A stretch of 64,000 nucleotides of DNA from Taudactylus pleione (Eukaryota > Chordata > Amphibia > Anura > Myobatrachidae). Within the stretch, counting starts at the first letter, position 1. Each line of letters begins with the position of its first letter. The stretch spans positions 11,968,501 to 12,032,500 of the forward strand of contig JAUIMM010000040.1 in NCBI GenBank assembly GCA_031769625.1. Reading direction: 5' to 3'. Made by a program: the position numbers and the translations under genes. This document shows, in pieces, positions 20,800 to 33,629 of the stretch. The notes below the pieces were generated by a model, which was not told where the DNA came from, ran no database searches, and worked only from the letters and a program-made list of their open reading frames with translations.

Positions 20800-22870
20800 G
20801 ACGACTATCGCAACTTCCTGCGCATGGATGACGCCAACTTCCAGGGGTTGCTGCATCTGGTGAACCCTTTATATCCAGAGGCAGGATACTAAGCTGAGGA
20901 GGGCCATCTCTGCTGAGGAGAGGATGGTGGGTACCCTGAGGTACCTGGCTAAAGGAAGGTCCCTGGTCGACCTGAAGTTTGGATCCCTCATCTCCCCTCA
21001 GGCTTTGGGCGTTATCATCCTAGAGGAAATGGACCTCATCCTAGAGATCTGCAGTACCAGTTTTGCAAGGTATGAAAAAAAAAAAAAAGAACACATTACA
21101 CATTTATTTCTTGTGAAAGAAAATTTTTTAGAAATGTAGAAAACTGGTGACAAAACACTTTAAAACAGTGTAAAATTTGCTGCCAACATGACTGCGTGTA
21201 ATAACAGTCTTTAATGACCACACTTTAAAATTGGCAGTCCAAACATGGAAAAAACAACTTTTAAAATGCATTCTTTTTAAACTTTAATTGCTTTTACATT
21301 ATAAATGCATATATCAACAAGTTTTATCAGTCCCAACAGCCTCTATGATATATATTGGGTCAGACGCCGGATTGAATAGGCCAAGAAACACATGGCGCAA
21401 GTACAGATTGTGGCTCCGGCTTCCAACACTCTGTCCTTACGTCATGTGTTTAGTGACCGTGTCCAATCAGCGTTGTCACCAACATATACCATAGAATAGC
21501 TATTGGGAAAGGTAAAACTTGTTGATAATTGTATAAAAACATAAAATAAAACTTTTTTAAAGGTTGTAAAACCCAAATTACAAAAGTGCACTATAAATAA
21601 CCTGGCTTGAGGTAGACTGGTTAGTGGCTGGGGAAGTACGCTGTGACTGGGTGAGAGGCATCACAGAGGCGGTAGGGGCAGGTGGTCAGCGATGTAGGTA
21701 GCTGGTGATAGAGTATTTCTCTTCGCCCTGATGACCAACTCATACACCAGGCGCTGAAATTCTAGCTGCATTTCAGGCCTCATCTGACGAATGGAGCTAT
21801 TAATGTGCAACGTAACGTGATCTAGGTGGTTGAGGGGCCTTCTTTATACCTCTTCCATCTGCCGCACGAAGTCATCTGCAGGCTCCGTGGTCGGCTGCTT
21901 TCTTTCTTTGTTGCCTTTTTTTCTGTGGAGGTGCAGTTGGTGGTGGACATGGGGAAAGAGAGACATCCCCCTCACTTGCTCCAATCACTCCAGTCCGGAG
22001 TCCCCGCCAAGCCCAGTTCTTGGGTGGGAGTCTGTACAGAAAAATAAAAATCAAAAAATTAGTGTTCATGTTGTAACCAATATTTTCTTTTCTTTTTTTC
22101 TAGTTTTCTACATCCGTGAAAGAGTGGAAAATTGCTGAAGACTTAGTTGAAGACTTAGTTGGAATTTCCCTAACTGTGGGGGAGCCAGCGACTTGAAACA
22201 TATCCGCATCACCCCACCTGCCAACAGCGGATCCTACTATTATAACTATAAGGGGTACTTCAGCATCGTTCTTATGGCGGTGGTGAATGCCAATTACGAA
22301 TTTGTCTTTGTGGATGTTGGTCGTGCTTTGGATGGTGGGTCGTACAAACAGACGGCATTCTACCAGAGGCTCACCTGCAAGACCCTCAACTTGCCGACAG
22401 TGGAGGAGACCAAGTACGGCCTAAACTTTGTGTTTGTGGCTGACGAGGCTTTCGCGTTACATGAAAATATCATGAAACCATATGCGCAAAGAGGCCTCAC
22501 CAGAGAGAAGCTGAACTACAATTACAGGCTTTTTCAGGGCACGCCGTATTGTGGAAAATGCATTTGGAATTCTAAGTAACCACTTCTGCATTTTCTACAC
22601 CTCCAATAAACCTACATGTGGACAAGATAGACTGGGTCGTCTTGGCGTGCTTTGTCCTGCATAACTTTCTACGGCGCAAAACAACACAACAAAGGGCCTC
22701 AGGCACAGCTATGCCAGAAGACCCAGACTAGCCTGAGGAGATTGGCCAATTTTCATCTGTGGCAACACCTCCACTGCAAACCACAGGGACTGCATGGGCA
22801 AAACAAGTGAGGGAGGAGTATTTGGCCTATTTTAATGGACCGGGGACAGTGCCATGGCAGGAGGACTATC
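20800..22870 (+). pseudogene. Harbinger transposase, HARBI1-like, broken
   Basis: DDE transposase remnants are in order: YRNFLRMDDANFQGLLHLVNPL at about 20803-20875, RRAISAEERMVGTLRYLAKGRSL with the helix-turn-helix-like segment to 21070, then a non-coding gap (21075-22100, probably one or more introns). The catalytic core follows at 22193-22579, with FVFVDVG (first Asp) and NFVFVADEAFALHENIMKPY (second Asp). After a shift comes IDWVVLACFVLHNFLRRKT and REEYLAYFNGPGTVPWQ at 22630-22870. The region that should carry the catalytic Glu after the LNYNYRL motif is frame-disrupted near 22530, so the enzyme is inactive. Confidence 0.88.
21075..22100. other. Non-coding gap inside the Harbinger transposase
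   Basis: About 1 kb separates the two transposase halves. It may be an intron of the transposon or decayed coding DNA. A reverse-strand proline-rich stretch near 21880-22030 is unlikely to be a gene. Confidence 0.4.
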
Positions 22871-22945
22871 TCAGATAAAATAGAGCGGACATTTGGGGAA
22901 CTGAAAAAAAAAATAATACATGGTGTATATGCTCTGTGTCTCTTC

Positions 22946-23350
22946 TTACCAAACCTGCCTCGGACGCCACGCTGGCAACTTCGGGCCGCCTCCGCTTCTC
23001 CCTCTCGCTCGGACAAGCGACTGTTGCTGAGGTTCTTGCTCCAGAAGAAAGGAGATTATACTGTAGTACCATAAGGTGGGCTGGTACACTTCATCAGCAG
23101 AGGCTCCAGATCTTTTGGATTCTTCCGCTCTTTCACAAATGACTGTCCTGAGATTCTGGGTTTTATTTCTCACCCATTTAACTGTTGCGTCACTGTAGTA
23201 TGGCCTACTATATTGGACCAAGTCCTCCAATGCCAATAGTTTTTTGGACTTGTTGGAATAGTCACGACAGGTGACCCTCCAGAGACACTCTTTAGCTTCA
23301 TAAAGCTCCAGGAAGCCAGTTATACATTTGAGTACCTTATCCAAAGACAT
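22946..23350 (-). CDS. MADF-domain protein of the Harbinger element
   Basis: The 134-codon frame starts at ATG 23350 and runs without stops to 22946. The first 90 residues form a MADF (Myb/SANT-like) domain: FLELYEAKECLWRV, then DYSNKSKK, a W-V-R-x-K-x-x-x-L-R motif and a SADEVYQPTLWYY segment typical of Harbinger second proteins. These bind the transposase, help it enter the nucleus and recognise the element ends. The tail is basic and Gly/Arg-rich. It is convergent with the transposase gene, whose 3' end overlaps the region just downstream. The frame is intact unlike the transposase, but it may be truncated at the C-terminus. Confidence 0.8.
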   Translation of the reverse strand: MSLDKVLKCITGFLELYEAKECLWRVTCRDYSNKSKKLLALEDLVQYSRPYYSDATVKWVRNKTQNLRTVICERAEESKRSGASADEVYQPTLWYYSIISFLLEQEPQQQSLVRARGRSGGGPKLPAWRPRQVW

Positions 23351-23624
23351 TGCTAGGGGAAAAATAAAAATAAATAAATGGATGCATAAGAATTTATAAT
23401 TCTTTTAAAGAGTTTGGTTATTTTTTAGTATTTATAATGTTATTTTTTTTGTTAATGTTGCCATGTGTTATAGTATTTTTAATGTTTTTATATATGTTGT
23501 TAATACCATGGTGTTTTAATGTTAAAGTTTTTCCTTGCATTTTTCAATAAACTTTTTAGAATCCTTTTCATTATTTTATGTTCATAATATGAATTAAATA
23601 TATATTATATATACACAATAGGGC

Positions 23625-23885
23625 TAGGCACGGAATGGTGGACAGTGGGTCATGCATTTAATACACATAGGTGGACAGTGGGTGGGTCATGCATTTACAC
23701 ATTGGTGGTCAGTGAGTGGATCATGCATTTTATACACATAGGTGGACAGTGGGTGGGTCATGCATTTAATACAAATTGCTGGACAGTGGGTCATGCATTT
23801 ACAAATTGATAATCAGTGGGTGAGTCATGCATTCTACACATTGGTGGACAGTGGGTCATGCTTACACGTTGATGGACAGGGTTTG
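23625..23885. repeat. Minisatellite, unit about 36 bp, inside the Harbinger element
   Basis: About seven copies are built from GGTGGACAGTGGGTGGGTCATGCATTTA-ACACAT with gaps. The array sits between the MADF gene and the right end region of the transposon. Confidence 0.85.
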
Positions 23886-24270
23886 CATACATTGGTGCTC
23901 AGCAGCACGATCTATCATTATACAAAATATAAGGGTCCACACGTTCAGGTGTGCCAGCTTCTGAAATTGCGTCAGTCTCCTTCCAAGGCACAATTCTGCA
24001 CAAAATGGACACTGGGCGTGTACAGGGAAATGTCAGTCAAGTGACGTGGAATGGACGATAGATTGCAAGTGCAAACACCCATACGATCTGCACAAAATCT
24101 TGTAAGACATTGGCAAATCTTGCCTACTGAAGGCATGATCTGAAGATGCGATGTACGACCAGCGGGTATGCGCATCATGATCGTGAGTGGACTCTCACGA
24201 TTTGGACATATTTTACACGATTTGTCCTTCCGATGCGTTGAAATCTGGCAAATTGTGTCAATAAATATTC

Positions 24271-27173
24271 CAATATAGTATTCTGATGATTAAGTTCAGT
24301 CTCTCTTCTACAATCTATCATGCCTGTATTCTGCTTTCTCATTATGTTCATGATTGTGGATGCTTTCTATGGCTTCTGCTGTGTACTCTTCCATGCTTTC
24401 TAGTCTGTTAGTAATAACTGATATGCAGTGGAAGCAGACTTATTTTTCTCCACTTAAGCTAAATTATGCATTCATATGTCTTAATAGCTTTAAGACATAT
24501 GAAATACTCAAATACTCACACTTTCTGAAATATGCAGTAATTAGAGTAAGATGGGACCCGACTGCATGAAGGTGCCTGCAGTGGGGAAATTGCCCTGCCT
24601 CCTGATGCTAAATGATGACATTCCTAATATTTATTCTAGTGTCATACAGGCAATAATTAATACTTCATTTCTCCAGTTTAGCTGCCAGATCACTGCATGC
24701 AGCGTTTTTTACAGTTTAATTGTTTTTGCCTATTGGGTGCTTTTTTACCGCTAAAAAAGTCTTAAAGTTTCTTTCCCTTCCATTATTATAGTGAAACTAC
24801 TGTTTCATCTGTTAAACAACCCTACACCAATTTAAAAAGTATTAATGTAGTATTAAGTGGTACAAACAATTCCTTAATTTTTCTTCTGTGCACCTCCGTA
24901 GTGCCCTTCCGCCCATACACAACATATATTTTTCGTGGTGCATGGGTGAGTACCAATCAATACATACTAAGGTGTCCCAACATTTGAAAGAAGAAGCCAG
25001 GTTGGGGAAGATCTACCCCCATCCCTTGACTCCATGATTTTTCTGTAATATAGGGAGTTAATGTCTGATCATACTGAACATGAGACATTTTAGCTTTCAA
25101 TGGGGTGCAAGAGGTTACTCTGCACATCCAGGCAACAGTGCCCCCACCTTTCTGCATTGTAATGTTGGGGTTCTTTTCTTGTTGTCTAATATTTATTCCT
25201 TTCAATCCATTGCACACCCCACCGATGATCATAATTGCCAGTGGGACTCTTCCTGAACAGTTTTGATGTTTATGTGGAGGACAAGCCACACTCGTCCTCT
25301 GGGAATCAAACATGCCAAATCTGTTTGACACACTAGTTCATTTGTAATTGTGTATATAATGGATCTCGATTAAAAAAAACTGTAGCAATAGCAAATATAT
25401 TATAATATCTGTTTTTCAAGTCATTTTATGTATTTTTGTGAATGGTAGTGCCAGACAGTTTTCCAGTGAGAAATGCACAGCATTTGTCAGCAATGAATGG
25501 CTTCCGCAGTAACAGGTCAGTGCTCCTCTACTACCACACATGAATTAGGCTTTCCTGTGCTGATTCGCTCGTGTGACAGTAGAGGGGTGTTTCCCCTTCA
25601 TTGCTTCACCTTTCCTGCAGGAAAAGCGTAGTGTTGAAGCATCCCCGTACAGCATCAAACTAATGCTTCTGTAAACAGACTTTTTCATTTTAATATTAAT
25701 AGTTAAATATATGCATTTGCAGCAAGATCTGTTTCCTATAGCAGCAGGAATAATTCAATTCAAAGACCATCACTGAATAGTTATCAGTTTTAACAATTTA
25801 ATTGGCTCACATCCTGATATATAAAGCTTCTGTTTAGCTTTGATAGACATGATCACTTAAGGTTGAATACCTGCAGGTACTAAAGAGACATACCAAAATA
25901 TTAACTATTTAGAAAAGAGTGGTTGGTTGTTTTTCATTTAGTCATTTTGAGATTGTATTTTAAAGTTTTGTTTTTTGTTACATGTGCTAAATATTCAGGA
26001 GAAAAGAACCAAAAGTCATGTTATTTGAGTCCCAGTTAAAATAAAATTTTAGAAGATTCATGTTTAATTTAGATGCATAGTTTAATTAATGAACAGCTTA
26101 TTGTGACATTTAGGCACTACAAGCCAGAACAGTTTATCACTTAAGAAACATGCAGTATCATGCAATATTACTATGACATACCATACTTTCAAAATTAATG
26201 GGTCTCCTTGTTCCCCAAAATTGAAATTACATCTTTAAGTTCCCAATCATGTATTTGTTTACTTGTAAATCTGATATGCTGGTAAATCTGATTATCTGCA
26301 ACAAAAAAAGAAAACGTATTCCTATTTGGGCCGATTTGACATAACAGTAATTGTTGAACGGAGTATCCAATAATGAGCACATTCACCATCATATAAGGGT
26401 GGTGTTATTAGGACGATGCATGGAAATTGACAATTTTTACCATGCAGTTTGAGTGGATAAGGGATAATAACAATGTTGCCATTTATTGAATAAGACTCTA
26501 TTTTGAACACTTAGTTACTATTACTACAATAGGATATCCAGTATCCTCTTCTCTGACTGCTGGTAGACATAAGAATATTCTGTTATCAGAGCTGGATATT
26601 TCTTCTAGTGACTCAACAGCGGCTTAACTTTCACACACAATAAGGATCACAGTATCCTAGGTGATAAAGTTATTTCCATTTACCAGTTGACAGACATATT
26701 ATCTACATATGAATATATGAACTATGAATATAGTGTTCATAATTATGAGTACCTGATATAAATCCTGATAAGAGGACCCTCTACAGGATAATATAATACA
26801 AAGGGCAGATTATTATGGCACAGTGATACTGGACTTATAATAATAATTTTATATAGTGTATTTGTTTTGTTTCTTGTTTTATATTTCGCTATTTTAATTG
26901 ATCAATTAAAAGTTTTATATTTTATCATAGGATCCCTTAGATATGGTATCACATTCATAACAATATTATATTTAGGGCCGTGTGTGCCCCTAAAAGGAAT
27001 ACTTTTTCTTTTTTTGTTGCTGCTATACCTTTTTTATTCCTGGGTGCACCCCCTACTACAATTAACATAATTGTGTAATATTGGGGTAGGGAAGGAACAT
27101 TATATATTTTGAATCTGTGCGGGTGTTTTTTGGTGTGTGAAATCTGAATATCTCACATAATAACTTTGTACTG
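24271..27173. other. Intron without recognised features
   Basis: These 2.9 kb are AT-rich with no identifiable transposon. A 124-codon reverse frame at 24957-25331 has no recognised motif. No RNA genes or exon-like segments continue pot1 here. Confidence 0.5.
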
Positions 27174-27664
27174 TGGGCTTTATTCAGATCCACTCGCAAG
27201 CGGGTCAATGGCCGGGCAGTGTGCACGTGCCGCGTGCGCAAGCCCCAGAGCGAGCGAGAAATCACTCGCTCCGGGGCTCGCAACAGAACGGGGCGGCTGT
27301 CGATGTTGATCGACAGCTCGCCCCGTTTTATGGGCGGGGAGGGGGGGGTGGCTGTCCAAACAGAGGCGTTCCCGAAGGAACACCTGCCGTTTGAGGGCGG
27401 CCCTACTGACATCACTCGTGATGTCAGTAGTGAGCTTCCTACTCTATTAGAGCAGGAAGCTCACTGAGGCTTGCGGGAACTAGACCCTACCACAAGGGTC
27501 TCGTCGCAAGCCCGATGGTCGCGACATCACCTGGCCGCTCGCAAAAGCTATGGGTGGTCACCCACAGCTTAGCGAGCGGCCTGGAAGCCAGCCCATAAAA
27601 AAAACCGGGCCGCTCAGATTCAGAGCGAGCGCTCACAAAGAGCATCCGGCTCTGAATCAGGGCC
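27174..27664. repeat. CpG-rich palindromic repeat, copy A
   Basis: It starts GGGCTTTATTCAGATCC-CTCGC and ends CGGCTCTGAATCAGGGCC, inverted ends shared with copies at 37194, 42083 and 49570. The interior is built of short inverted segments: a TCGATGTTGATCGACA hairpin, ACTGACATCAC-GTGATGTCAGT, and a GGGTGGTCACCC hairpin. It looks like a MITE without coding capacity. Class and target duplication are unclear. Confidence 0.75.
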
Positions 27665-29181
27665 TCTGTACAAAGAAGGCATGGTCATCTGTTACAGGTA
27701 TACATCTTTTCCAGTTCAACGTGCTGGTGAACAAGCCTGTATATTTCTTTTTGTTGAAGCAGTGCTCATAAACACTTTTGTGACAACATTTAATCATCGC
27801 TACAAGGAGGGAACCATGTTGGTAAGACACAGAATTAAAGTAATGCCTTTGTGTCAAAACTGCTTAAGTTTTGCTTCCAGGATGATGCAGTTGAGAAAAT
27901 CATTTCTTGTTGTTGGAGTATATTAAATGGAACAAACTATGGAAGGGTTTTGTTAAAAACTGATGAATCATATACTGTAGAGTCTGCATCCCATCTGTCT
28001 ATATTGTATTTCTAGGGACATTAATGTTGATTACTGTATGTGTTGCAAACTATTTGGCCACGCAGAGCATGTCATTTTCCACATGTACACCTAGATACTC
28101 CACTCGTATAAAGCTGGTATGCCAATGGCTTTTGGATTGCCCCAGTTATATTTTGCAGGTGTTTGTGTTTTATCCATGCGATCCTTGAGTGATTTCTAAC
28201 AAATAGGTGCTTTAGAGCTCTGCAATCATGCACAAAACTGTTGCATAAACGTTTTTTTCCCTAGTGCTGTGTGTATGCTAAATGGTTGTAATGATCTTGA
28301 TTGATTTACATTAAGGTGTTTTATTATTTTTAAATCTGTAATGTAACTGTTGCTTGTCTTATTATATGGTAATGTGCTACATGGCTTTTTTCTTTGACTT
28401 CACTCGTGCTGTTAATGGCAAAGTGTTAACTTTACTCTTCGCATAATTTCCAGTAAATTAACTGCCACCTTATACCAGACTCCAGCTCTGTGATTATACT
28501 AAACATTTTTTTTTGTCTAAAATACTGATCAGCTTATCTTGATATGTATTCTACATTTGCCTCTTTTTTTTTTTTGTATTTTTATTGTGTGTGTTTTATG
28601 TAGGTTTATGTATAATATATAAATATATGTATTATAAATATAATATATATTTTATAAAATGATGTGGTTTAAATAACAGAAATCCCACTAACATGCCTAG
28701 ACACCCTAAATCACATGACCGTGCATTATTTCCCAATGACCGCATACCTCCCAGCATAACCGCACGCCTGAAATATTTCCAACTGTCATGTCACAAATGT
28801 AAACAATAGCATCGCTCACAGTAAAGCAGCACATCACTGCCTCACTGACAGAAATACAAATTTCTGACAGAAATATTTCAACTGTTTTATTTCCTTACAC
28901 TGTATGCAGTTAAATGTTTATTCATTCAGAATAATTGAAATTAAACAGCCTATTCTGAAAAAAAATGTTCCTCCTATTCTGTATCTGTTTCATCCTACAT
29001 CATTCTCCACGTAGAACTATTTAATCGCAACACTGATCTTATGTTGTCGAATGCCAAGGTGTGCGTATATCTGAGCGAGACCTCACAGCCAAAAGTGGTA
29101 CAGTATATCTATTACATATTCCCACTGTTCCACTGCCCGATTTTACCCGCATCCTCAAGTAAGATACACCAACTGATTTGC

Positions 29182-29187
<6 letters not shown>
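27665..29187. other. Intron without recognised features
   Basis: This is AT-rich sequence. Apart from a T-rich run near 28565 and an AT-rich patch at 28610-28665, nothing was recognised. Confidence 0.5.

Positions 29188-29214
<27 letters not shown>
29188..29214. repeat. (TA)n microsatellite
   Basis: There are about 13 TA units directly upstream of the reverse-strand L2-type LINE tail. Confidence 0.95.
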
Positions 29215-29234
29215 GTTTTATGTTGTTTTTCATT

Positions 29235-30405
29235 TTAAATTATTATTATTGTCCTTTATTTATATGGCACAAGTGTTCTGCAGCACCTTACATAGTACAT
29301 AAACAAGTAAGTGAACAATAAACCAGTTACTTACAGTACAATACAGGATAAGGACATGGTTTATGCACATTGCTGCTTTAGCGATTAAAACACTCAAAAT
29401 AAGCAGCAGGGGGTCGGCAATCAAGTGTTGGGTGTCCTTGTGGGGAGTAAGGATTAGATGAAAGTATAAGTAAGGAGAAGCATATGAGGGAAGAGGACCC
29501 TGCTTGTGAGAGCTTACATTCTAAAGGGTAGGGGCAGACAAGCAGGCGTGACACAGATGGGGTAGACAGGGTGCGTGTAGTAGTGGGTTAAGATGAGCGC
29601 TGATAGGCCTTGATAAAGTGATGGGTCTTGAGAGGCCCATTTTAAGATTTGTAGAGAGGTGGAGAGTCTGATGGGGAGAGGAAGAGCGTTCCAAAGGTAG
29701 GGAGCAGCATGGGCAAAATCTTGGAGGCGGGAGTGGGAGAAAGTAATCAGTTGGCAGGAGAGGTGACATGCATTTTTGAGCAAAGTGGACGGGCTGGAGT
29801 GTGAAGGGAGTTGAGATGTAAATGGGAGAGGGGTGAGGGCTTTATAGATGAGTGTAAGAACCTTGAATTGAGTTCTAAAGGGAAGGGGAGCCAGTGTAGG
29901 GCTTGAAGGAGAGGGCAGGCAGATGTAGAATGTTTGGTGAAGAAAATTAGCCTAGCAGCAGCATTGAGGACAGATTGCAGTGGAGAGAGGTGGGAGAGTG
30001 GGAGGCCAGATTGGACTACTATAACTTCCTCCTATCTGGAGATGACCAGTGAGTGGATGAGGGTTTTTGTAGCATCCAATGTGAGAGGGTCTAATCCTGG
30101 AAACAATTTTGAGATGGAAATGGCAGGACTGCTAGAGGTGCTGAATGTGTGGTTTGAAGGAGGGGGAGGAGTCCTGGATAACTCCAAGACAGCTCACATT
30201 GGGACTAGAGGAGATGCTTGATAATGAAATTGTGGGAATTGAGGTTATGTGGGAGGGTGGGAAGATAATCAGCTCGGTCTTAGACATGTTAAGTTTAAGA
30301 GAGCGCTGGGACATCCAGGAAGAGATAGCAGAGAGACAGTTGGATATGAGGGAGAGAGGTCGAGGGAGGAAAGGTAGATCTGGGTATCATCAGCAAGAGT
30401 AGAAG
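29235..30405 (-). mobile_element. L2-type LINE, 3' fragment
   Basis: On the reverse strand the fragment starts at the reverse transcriptase motif C region (ADDTQIYLSS). It continues through CLGVIQDSSPSFKPHIQ and the C-terminal fragments, and ends with the 3' tail ...GCCATATAAATAAAGG and an ATT/AAT-rich end. The same family lies at 47736-49291 in the other orientation, and the shared tail AACACTTGTGCCATATAAAT confirms it. An internal deletion removes part of the RT thumb. Confidence 0.85.
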
Positions 30406-31618
30406 TGGGCATACAGTAAATGTATTGCAAAGCAAGGGCTAATTTAAGAAATGTAAAATAGCTGTATTAATGAGCACATTAACAGAAACCTTTTACTGTT
30501 ATTTTTTCTAAAAGTAAAATTATTAAACGATAAAGTAGTAAGCCATATACAGTACATAGTCTTTTTGTTTTACTAACTTTTTTATAGGTTTCTTTTATGC
30601 TTGTTTCACAAGTGGAAAGTTCAATCATACACAATCTGCTCACCCTGACAAGTGCTTCTAGCCACACTGCCTATTTAATACCCATGTGCTCATCTGTATA
30701 CTCAAAAAAAAAAAAAAACACATGAAAGATCATTTGCATTATGAAGTTTTTTTTTTCATCCTGAATGCCAATATTTATTTTAAAATGTGTATTCATGATT
30801 TTTTTTTTTTTTTTACCTCTATTCCTTAGACAAGTGAGGTAATGCTGCCACTTTGTGGCTTAATGTATTATGTTAACATACAATACATGAACAATCTGCA
30901 TAACTTTGACTCTATCATAGTTTAAAGAATAATGCTGAAATATAATTAAAAATAAAGCTGTTTTATGCTTACAGTACATTCAGATTAAGACGATTACCTT
31001 TTTAAGGATGCAGGAAACATACATTTAAACTTTTTTTTTTTCCTTACCTAAAATAGTAAGGAACGACTGTGGAAACGTAATACTACTTTCATTTCCTACC
31101 TACTGTCAGTGTGACCAACTTTGTAATATTTCCACAATTTTCTCCTAAATACTGGTGATTTGAGCTTCATATAATTCTTTTAAGAGGTCATGAAGATATG
31201 GGAACAATAAGATCACTTTTACATCGTGTCATTAGATAGTTGAATGTGTCTTTATCTACACCGATACATCCTGTTTTGAAGGGCTATAATTAATATAAAA
31301 CAATGTGGAATATTATATGTTTATGAACTGCAATCAAATTCACTGTGGTATAACATATTTTTTATACTGCAAAAAAAAACATTTCAGGGTTCTGTATTTT
31401 TCTTTAAAAATGAATAAATTGGGTATGGTATAAATGCAATTCATACCCTGCCAAGATTTTGTCAGCATGTGGTAGCAGTGAAAAAATGTAATGATTGAAA
31501 TTGTATGTGAGTTATGAGCTCTTAACATTTTGCCGGCACAATGTGTCATTAGGAAGCTATTTAAACGAATACCTTTTGTATGTCTTGTGTGGTTCAAAAC
31601 ACTCCATGTCGTTTTTAG
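30406..31618. other. Intron without recognised features
   Basis: This is AT-rich pot1 intron with homopolymer runs (A at 30703, T at 30798 and 31030). No transposon or RNA gene was recognised. Confidence 0.5.
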
Positions 31619-31788
31619 GTAGGTAGCTTCATTGCAATTCAAAATATACATGCAAAGTTACACAAGAGTTCTAATGACAATGAAGCACCTGTTTCATATC
31701 TGGAATTTCATCTTCATGGAGGAACGTGTTATGGACGAGGCATCACTGTACTTCCAGTTGATAATTATGATGTCCAAGAACTGAAAAA
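31619..31788 (+). CDS. pot1: pot1 exon: end of OB-fold 2
   Basis: The 170-bp exon follows GTTTTTAG and ends before GTAAGT, starting in phase 0 and leaving two bases of a Lys codon. It matches the human stretch from residue 235, with SYLEFHLHGGTCYGRGITVL against SLEFHLHGGTSYGRGIRVL. This is the last strand region of OB2. The end (DVQELKK) enters the linker. An alternative acceptor 4 bp downstream (GGTAG) would break the frame. Confidence 0.96.
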
Positions 31789-32437
31789 GTAAGTCTGAAA
31801 GAACTATTTAATCCATATTTCCCTACAAAACTGGTAGAAGTTTTGCAGTAGTGCCCAGGGGCCAATGAACCCCTTAACACAAAGAATTTATTTAAAAAAT
31901 ATCTATGTTGGACTGTTAATGATAAACCACAAGTCTAGTCTTCAGTTTGTGGTCAAGCATTTTGCACGCACACACACAAACTGGAAATTAACTCATTGCC
32001 GTGATGTGCCATTCTGAAACTGCACATTGCTTCCACCAACATTGCAACATTTCCCTCACGCCATAGAGGTTTGCAGGGAATCTTGAGATGTCGGCACATC
32101 CATAAGTGGCTGATATGTACGCAACTGCAACACATCCTTTAGTTTCTATGAGGGTACTTCAATTCCTTCTTATATGGCCAAAATTTGAAGGCACTGCATT
32201 CAATAGACCAAATTGTGTCTCCCCTAGGCAATTGTAGAAATGTAACTGAAAACTAGCTGGCATGTTAATAATATTAGATCCAGATTACACTGAAATTATT
32301 AGTGCTGGCAAAAGGGGAGACCTAATTTCTTCAGTGCACAGCTGGATGTCATTAAGAAACCTAAATGAACTACTATAATGTGTGAATTTGCACATAAATA
32401 ATTAGGTTAGTTTTAGTGGAGGAAATTATCTCACAAA
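31789..32437. other. Intron without recognised features
   Basis: Nothing was recognised besides ordinary intron sequence. Confidence 0.5.
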
Positions 32438-33211
32438 GGCCCCTATTCAATTGCTGGCGAAAAGTCCCGGACTTTTTGCCTGCCGGACTTTCCGCCGTCA
32501 TTGCCAGTTTCGCCTCCGGAAAAGTATCGTGCTCGTCCCCGCTATTCTCCCTATTCAATTGCATAGGACACGAGAACGCGTCCCGGCGAAACTCAAACAG
32601 GCAAGGTCCTGTCAGATGTGGGGAAATCAGCTTGACACCCCCCAAAAGATGCACTGACATGGGGGATCACTATGAATAGCCCTGCTGAAGGTATTTGGGG
32701 TGCTGAAATGCTCTCAATTGCTGCTAATTAGCGTCTTTGCACAAGTGGTGAACAATAGCATTTAGCAGCATTTTTTTTGTTAAATTAAGTAGTCCCAGCA
32801 ATTTTGGGGTACATGAAAATGGGTGCAAGCAAGTTTAAGAATCGCTAAAGTGATGTTTTAAAAAACGTACTTTCTGCAAACACCTGCAAACAAAAAAACA
32901 CCTGGGGCATACTTGGGGGACCCCCTGGAGCCTATTTAGCTAGTTTTTAAGTTTGTCCCCCAACTTTGTTTTTGTTTTTTTTCGCCCCCAAAGCGAAAGT
33001 ACTTTTTTGGGGTGCATGGGGTGTTGCCGCAACATCGCACCCCAAACCCCCAATTCTGCACTGTTTTTTCCACCTCCTATCAGAGGCGAATCTTTCCCGC
33101 TGGTTAGAAGGCGCAGAATTTTAGTCAATGGAATTGAATATGGGGAAAAGGTCTTGCCTGGCGAAATCATGTCACCGACAAGAACTTTTCGCCGGCAATT
33201 GAATACGGCCC
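32438..33211. mobile_element. MITE with 28-bp inverted ends
   Basis: GGCCCCTATTCAATTGCTGG plus CGAAAAGT at the left pairs with ACTTTTCGCCGGCAATTGAATACGGCCC at the right. A second internal CCCTATTCAATTGC occurs near 32545. There is no coding capacity and no certain target duplication. Confidence 0.8.
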
Positions 33212-33625
33212 TAAATGGTAATTTTCTGGTGTGGTACTGATTAAATAAAAGAAATATGGTCTAACTTTTTTCTTTAAAATTCCCTAATTTTACTCTTCCA
33301 TGGAATTTTTATGTTTTTCCTTTATTGCAATGTACCCATTTTCCTGATTTTTCACATACTTTTTCTTACTTTTTACTCCATACAAATTACTGATAGTATT
33401 TTCAATGTTGCTGTTTTTTTCCCCCATTGGGGTGGGTCCTATTGTGTCTGTTTATTTTAATTTTTAATTTTGAAGCAAGCAAACATATTTTTACAAATAA
33501 TTGTAATGCAATTATCCAAAAAGTGTAAAATCAGGGTTTTACACACCTTTAATTCATTAGCTTTAATAGGATCAAACACATTTCAAATGTAATTTTCTTA
33601 ATTATCCCTTTGTTTACATATGCCA
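33212..33625. other. Intron without recognised features
   Basis: This is T-rich intron sequence in which nothing was recognised. Confidence 0.5.
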
Positions 33626-33629
33626 AGAA

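Larger units (their letters stand above)
20250..24270 (+). mobile_element. Harbinger DNA transposon with two gene remnants, right end lost
   Basis: The left end AGGTGTGTATACACTAGACGATG follows TAA (20247-20249). Inside are a transposase gene on the + strand (20800-22870) and a MADF-type gene on the - strand (22946-23350), the usual two-gene plan of Harbinger. A tandem repeat follows (23625-23885), then an end region (24130-24255) shared with the MITE at 191-542. The final inverted end is not visible, so the right terminus appears deleted or very diverged. Confidence 0.85.

Noticed and set aside
22193..22579. Domesticated HARBI1 host gene
   Set aside because: The transposase is inside a transposon with a recognisable end, has frameshifts and lacks the catalytic Glu region, so it is a transposon remnant.
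24957..25331. A 124-codon reverse open frame
   Set aside because: No recognisable domain, no splice context and ordinary composition. It is likely chance or a decayed repeat.
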